Below, one piece after another: positions 61,639 to 64,000 of a stretch of DNA of 64,000 bases. Location of the stretch: assembly GCF_014257025.1 (NCBI RefSeq), contig NZ_JACMSF010000010.1, positions 62,001-126,000 of the forward strand. The letters are read 5' to 3'. Origin of the DNA: Streptomyces cupreus. GTDB taxonomy: Bacteria; Actinomycetota; Actinomycetes; Streptomycetales; Streptomycetaceae. Positions within the stretch are counted from its first letter, which is position 1. Every line of letters starts with the position of its first letter. The position numbers and the translations under genes were made by a program. Under the pieces are notes generated by a model. The model saw only the letters and a list, made by a program, of their open reading frames with translations, made no database searches and was not told the origin of the DNA.

Positions 61639-62340
61639 TTAGGTGATATTGCGGAAAATGCCATTGAGCATGAGCATCTGTCCTGTGGAATGGTCGTCGC
61701 CCTGGATTCCTTCGAGAGCTACGGTTGCGAAGCCGCGATCCTCCACAAACCGTAGGATTTCGCCGATGAGCGGAGCGCCGACGTATGTCGGCACGAGGGA
61801 GAGTTCGAGTTCGAGAAAGGCGATCTGATCCAGGACCGCGCCCGCGCCTTCGAGGACTGCGAGTTCCGACCCCTCGGCATCTACCTTGAGGTAGATAGGC
61901 GCGGTGCAATGCAGGTCATTCCAGAGTGAGCCAAGCCGCCGCATTGCGACCCGCTCACGGGCGATCGTGGCGGCGTCCGGGTAGTTTCGAAGCGTGATGC
62001 CGGTGGGGGCAAATGCGGATGTGGAGCACGAATCGCGGGACACCCGTAGATCGAGGTCTGAATCGTCGGCGCCAAGGGCCAAGTTGTGGCATTGCCACAT
62101 CGGGTCACCAGCGGCGGCTTTCGCGAGCCATCCGAAGGCTTCCGACGTGGGCTCGAACGACACGATCCGTTCGCTGTATCCGAGCGTCCGAATCCATTGG
62201 GCGTACTGTCCTCTGTTGGCCCCGACGTCCAGCAACACATTCACGCCGCGCAGCAGAATTGACCGCCGAGCGGCGGGCGTCATGGGAATCTCACTGCACG
62301 GCGGGAAGTCAGGCGACGTGTTCGGTACAGGTAGCGACAT
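61639..62340 (-). CDS. FkbM family methyltransferase (second copy)
   Basis: Product of 233 residues. NVLLDVGANRGQYAQWIRTLGYSERIVSFEPTSEAF and PIYLKVDAEGSELAVLEGAG are FkbM motifs, as in the gene at 59803, to which it is related but clearly diverged. It ends 23 bases before the KAS III-like start and begins 12 bases after the VOC gene's stop. Substrate is presumably a sugar or cyclitol hydroxyl of the cluster's product. Confidence 0.9.
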   Translation of the reverse strand: MSLPVPNTSPDFPPCSEIPMTPAARRSILLRGVNVLLDVGANRGQYAQWIRTLGYSERIVSFEPTSEAFGWLAKAAAGDPMWQCHNLALGADDSDLDLRVSRDSCSTSAFAPTGITLRNYPDAATIARERVAMRRLGSLWNDLHCTAPIYLKVDAEGSELAVLEGAGAVLDQIAFLELELSLVPTYVGAPLIGEILRFVEDRGFATVALEGIQGDDHSTGQMLMLNGIFRNIT

Positions 62341-62352
62341 TTCGACCTCTCG

Positions 62353-62865
62353 TCAGTCGCGGGCGGATGTGGTGTGCTCGGGATAGACCCGAAGGGGTTT
62401 GACGAGTTCCTTGGAGTGGCCGCTACCGGTTTCCAGAATGAAGCCGAGCTGATCCCGCGCGTCGAGAAAATAGAAGTCGAGCGCGTCAGCGAGTCGGCCA
62501 GCGGTCAGGGTTTCCGCGCCAAGTCCGTTCAGCCGCGCGACGAGTCCGGCCGCGCCTTCACGTGTCGGCATCATGCAAGCGACGTGATGCAGGCCCTCCC
62601 CGTGAGTGTCCAACCACTCCTGATACGGGCTTTCACCAGAGAGAGGCTGAAGGAGTTCGAACGCGATAGGACCGACCTGTGTTTCCGCGCCGAGGACCGC
62701 GTAATCGGCGGGGCTTCCGTGGAACGTCAGATCTTGGTAGGCCGGGGGCTTGTGTTCGTACACCTTCCACGGTCCCCACCCAAGAACCGTATGCAGCCTT
62801 TCCATGGTCGCCTGAAGGTCGCGGACGACCAACGCGATCTGAGTGATTTTCGGGATGTCGGTCAC
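62353..62865 (-). CDS. VOC family protein (methylmalonyl-CoA epimerase-like)
   Basis: Product of 170 residues. VOC fold with ITQIALVVRDLQATMERLHTVLGWGPW, HHVACMMPTREGAAGLVARLNGLG and a late IELE-like region (GFILETGSG). Metal ligands (His, Glu) are present in positions used by epimerases and extradiol-like enzymes. In the minus-strand cluster between DegT and FkbM genes, so likely an epimerase or isomerase of the pathway. Confidence 0.85.
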   Translation of the reverse strand: MTDIPKITQIALVVRDLQATMERLHTVLGWGPWKVYEHKPPAYQDLTFHGSPADYAVLGAETQVGPIAFELLQPLSGESPYQEWLDTHGEGLHHVACMMPTREGAAGLVARLNGLGAETLTAGRLADALDFYFLDARDQLGFILETGSGHSKELVKPLRVYPEHTTSARD

Positions 62866-62893
62866 GACGTCCCCCTTTGCGTGAGCGGTCGGC

Positions 62894-64000
62894 TTAGAGG
62901 TCGCTTACGGGAATGGACGGAGCAGGGCGCACAGGCTCATAGGGCGCCGTCATCACTGTTTTCATGTTCTCGGCCAACTTGTGGAAGGCGCGGACGTAAT
63001 CCGCGATCACTTCCCGACGCTGGACGTGGAGCGGGTACGGGTCCGCGCCGAGCGTGATGGAGGAAGCCAACAGGCGCGAGGCCACCGGATAGCGGCCGGG
63101 ATTCCAGACCTCCAACGGGGACGCGTCCATAGAGGGCGCCCAAGGGCGGCGGTCGCGACGCCGGATGACCGGATGCGCGGGAAGCGGATGCAATTGCCAG
63201 GTGTCGGCGGCAACGCCTTCCTTTTGCAGCCCGTACAGAACGCGGTCGCGGAATTCCGTCAACGAGCCTTCCCAGCCGTACGCGGCCGGGTCGAGGCGAA
63301 GGCGCCAGCGGTAATGGCTGCTTTCGCATTCCTCCGGGACGTACGGAGGATCGAAGCCGGGGATATCGGCGAGTCCCGCCGCAAGGTCGGCGGCATTCTG
63401 TCGGGCCGTCGCTAGGTACGAGTCCAGGCGCCGGAGTTGAGACCGGGCCAATGTAGCCGTGATTTCAGTCAGGCGGTATTGCTCGCCGACGTAGCCCGCC
63501 CATGAGGCCCGAGTTTCCCCCGGCTTAAGGTGGCGCGGCCTGTCCTCCCCCAGCGCGGCGAATCGGGAGACCGCCGTGAACACTTCGGGGTCATCGGTTG
63601 TGATTAGGCCGCCCTCTGCGGACTGGAATGGTTTCTGCCCGTTGAGTGAGAACGCCGTGCACGTCCCGAAGCCGCCAGCGCGGCGGCCATTCTCGGTCGC
63701 CCCAGCGGCCTGCGCTGCGTCAGGAATGACGGCAAGGTTGCGCCGGGCCGCGAGTTCGGTAATGGCGCTCGTGTCGGTGACGAGCCCGTGAAGGTAGACG
63801 GGCATTAGTGCGCGAGTGCGCGACGTAATCACCGATTCCACCGCGCCGATATCGAGGTTGTACGTACGCGGGTCGTTGTCGCAGAAGACCGGAACGCCGC
63901 GCGCGAGCATTACGGCCTGCGCGCTCGCGATGTATCCGAACGCGGGAAGGATTACCTCGTCTCCCTCTTGTATTCCGGCGGCCACCACGGCGCAGCGGAG
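62894..64000 (-). CDS. DegT/DnrJ/EryC1/StrS aminotransferase (5' partial)
   Basis: The frame is open to the window end, so the N-terminus is missing; 368 residues are visible. PLP-dependent sugar/cyclitol aminotransferase family: EGDEVILPAFGYIASAQAVMLARGVPVFCDND, the PLP-contact Asp in VIPDAAQAAGA and the Schiff-base Lys in AFSLNGQKPFQSAEGGLI. These enzymes install amino groups on keto-sugars, cyclitols or make AHBA. First visible gene of the minus-strand operon DegT-VOC-FkbM-KASIII-FkbM. It could functionally replace the truncated class III aminotransferase. Confidence 0.88.
   Translation of the reverse strand, partial: LRCAVVAAGIQEGDEVILPAFGYIASAQAVMLARGVPVFCDNDPRTYNLDIGAVESVITSRTRALMPVYLHGLVTDTSAITELAARRNLAVIPDAAQAAGATENGRRAGGFGTCTAFSLNGQKPFQSAEGGLITTDDPEVFTAVSRFAALGEDRPRHLKPGETRASWAGYVGEQYRLTEITATLARSQLRRLDSYLATARQNAADLAAGLADIPGFDPPYVPEECESSHYRWRLRLDPAAYGWEGSLTEFRDRVLYGLQKEGVAADTWQLHPLPAHPVIRRRDRRPWAPSMDASPLEVWNPGRYPVASRLLASSITLGADPYPLHVQRREVIADYVRAFHKLAENMKTVMTAPYEPVRPAPSIPVSDL

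Overview
The window looks like chromosomal DNA of a Streptomyces or a close relative. GC is very high, GTG starts and ATGA/GTGA stop-start overlaps are common, and the content is typical of the genus: a complete conservon (cvnA-E) with its CYP157 P450, a second EF-Tu gene, an ATP-grasp RiPP pair (tgmA/tgmB), DUF6415 and DUF4235 proteins, an ECF sigma factor of the SigJ type and many TetR/MarR/ROK/XRE regulators. No rRNA, tRNA or CRISPR array was seen.

Layout. 1-10.8 kb: a partial alpha/beta hydrolase, a PIG-L deacetylase overlapping a SigJ-type sigma factor, a Cys-rich pentapeptide-repeat protein, a CYP102-like P450 with a divergent TetR gene, a DUF2470 protein under a near-perfect iron box, a Tat-exported lactonase, an FUSC-type exporter and an FBP/FusB-like protein. 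10.85-16.3 kb: a mosaic accessory segment with an IS110 transposase remnant, an XRE-HD operon, a divergent operon (unknown protein, DUF6415, 38-residue proline-rich peptide, PIMT-like methyltransferase) and a decayed inverted copy of the sigma-factor 3' end found at 2.5 kb. 16.3-24.7 kb: phosphotransferase, ROK regulator, PHP-domain protein, secreted GH16 glucanase with a ricin domain, TSUP transporter, tgmA/tgmB and VanZ.

24.8-28.6 kb: a compact six-gene Mrp/Mbh-like antiporter operon with fused and truncated subunits. 28.6-45.0 kb: DUF4230, a P450, a PRPP synthetase paralogue next to a divergent tuf, a STAS protein, a MarR-controlled aldehyde dehydrogenase/alcohol dehydrogenase pair, a quinone oxidoreductase divergent from a GlxA-type regulator, a lipoprotein, a DUF1304-TetR operon with paired operators, and the conservon. 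45.1-57.2 kb: a 585-residue protein with a class I terpene-synthase-like Asp-rich motif, an amidohydrolase, an APC permease, and small redox, stress and transport genes including a DUF1348-TetR pair with two operators.

57.4-64 kb is natural-product DNA: a sedoheptulose-7-phosphate cyclase (C7-cyclitol pathway entry), a cupin and a class III aminotransferase cut off near 59.74 kb. From there the sequence switches to lower-GC genes on the minus strand (FkbM methyltransferase, KAS III-like enzyme with an altered triad, second FkbM, VOC protein, DegT aminotransferase running off the end).

The two most promising little-described systems are the proline-rich peptide plus PIMT-like methyltransferase at 14.7-16.0 kb and the interrupted cyclitol locus with its FkbM/KAS III-like/DegT neighbour at 57.4-64 kb.
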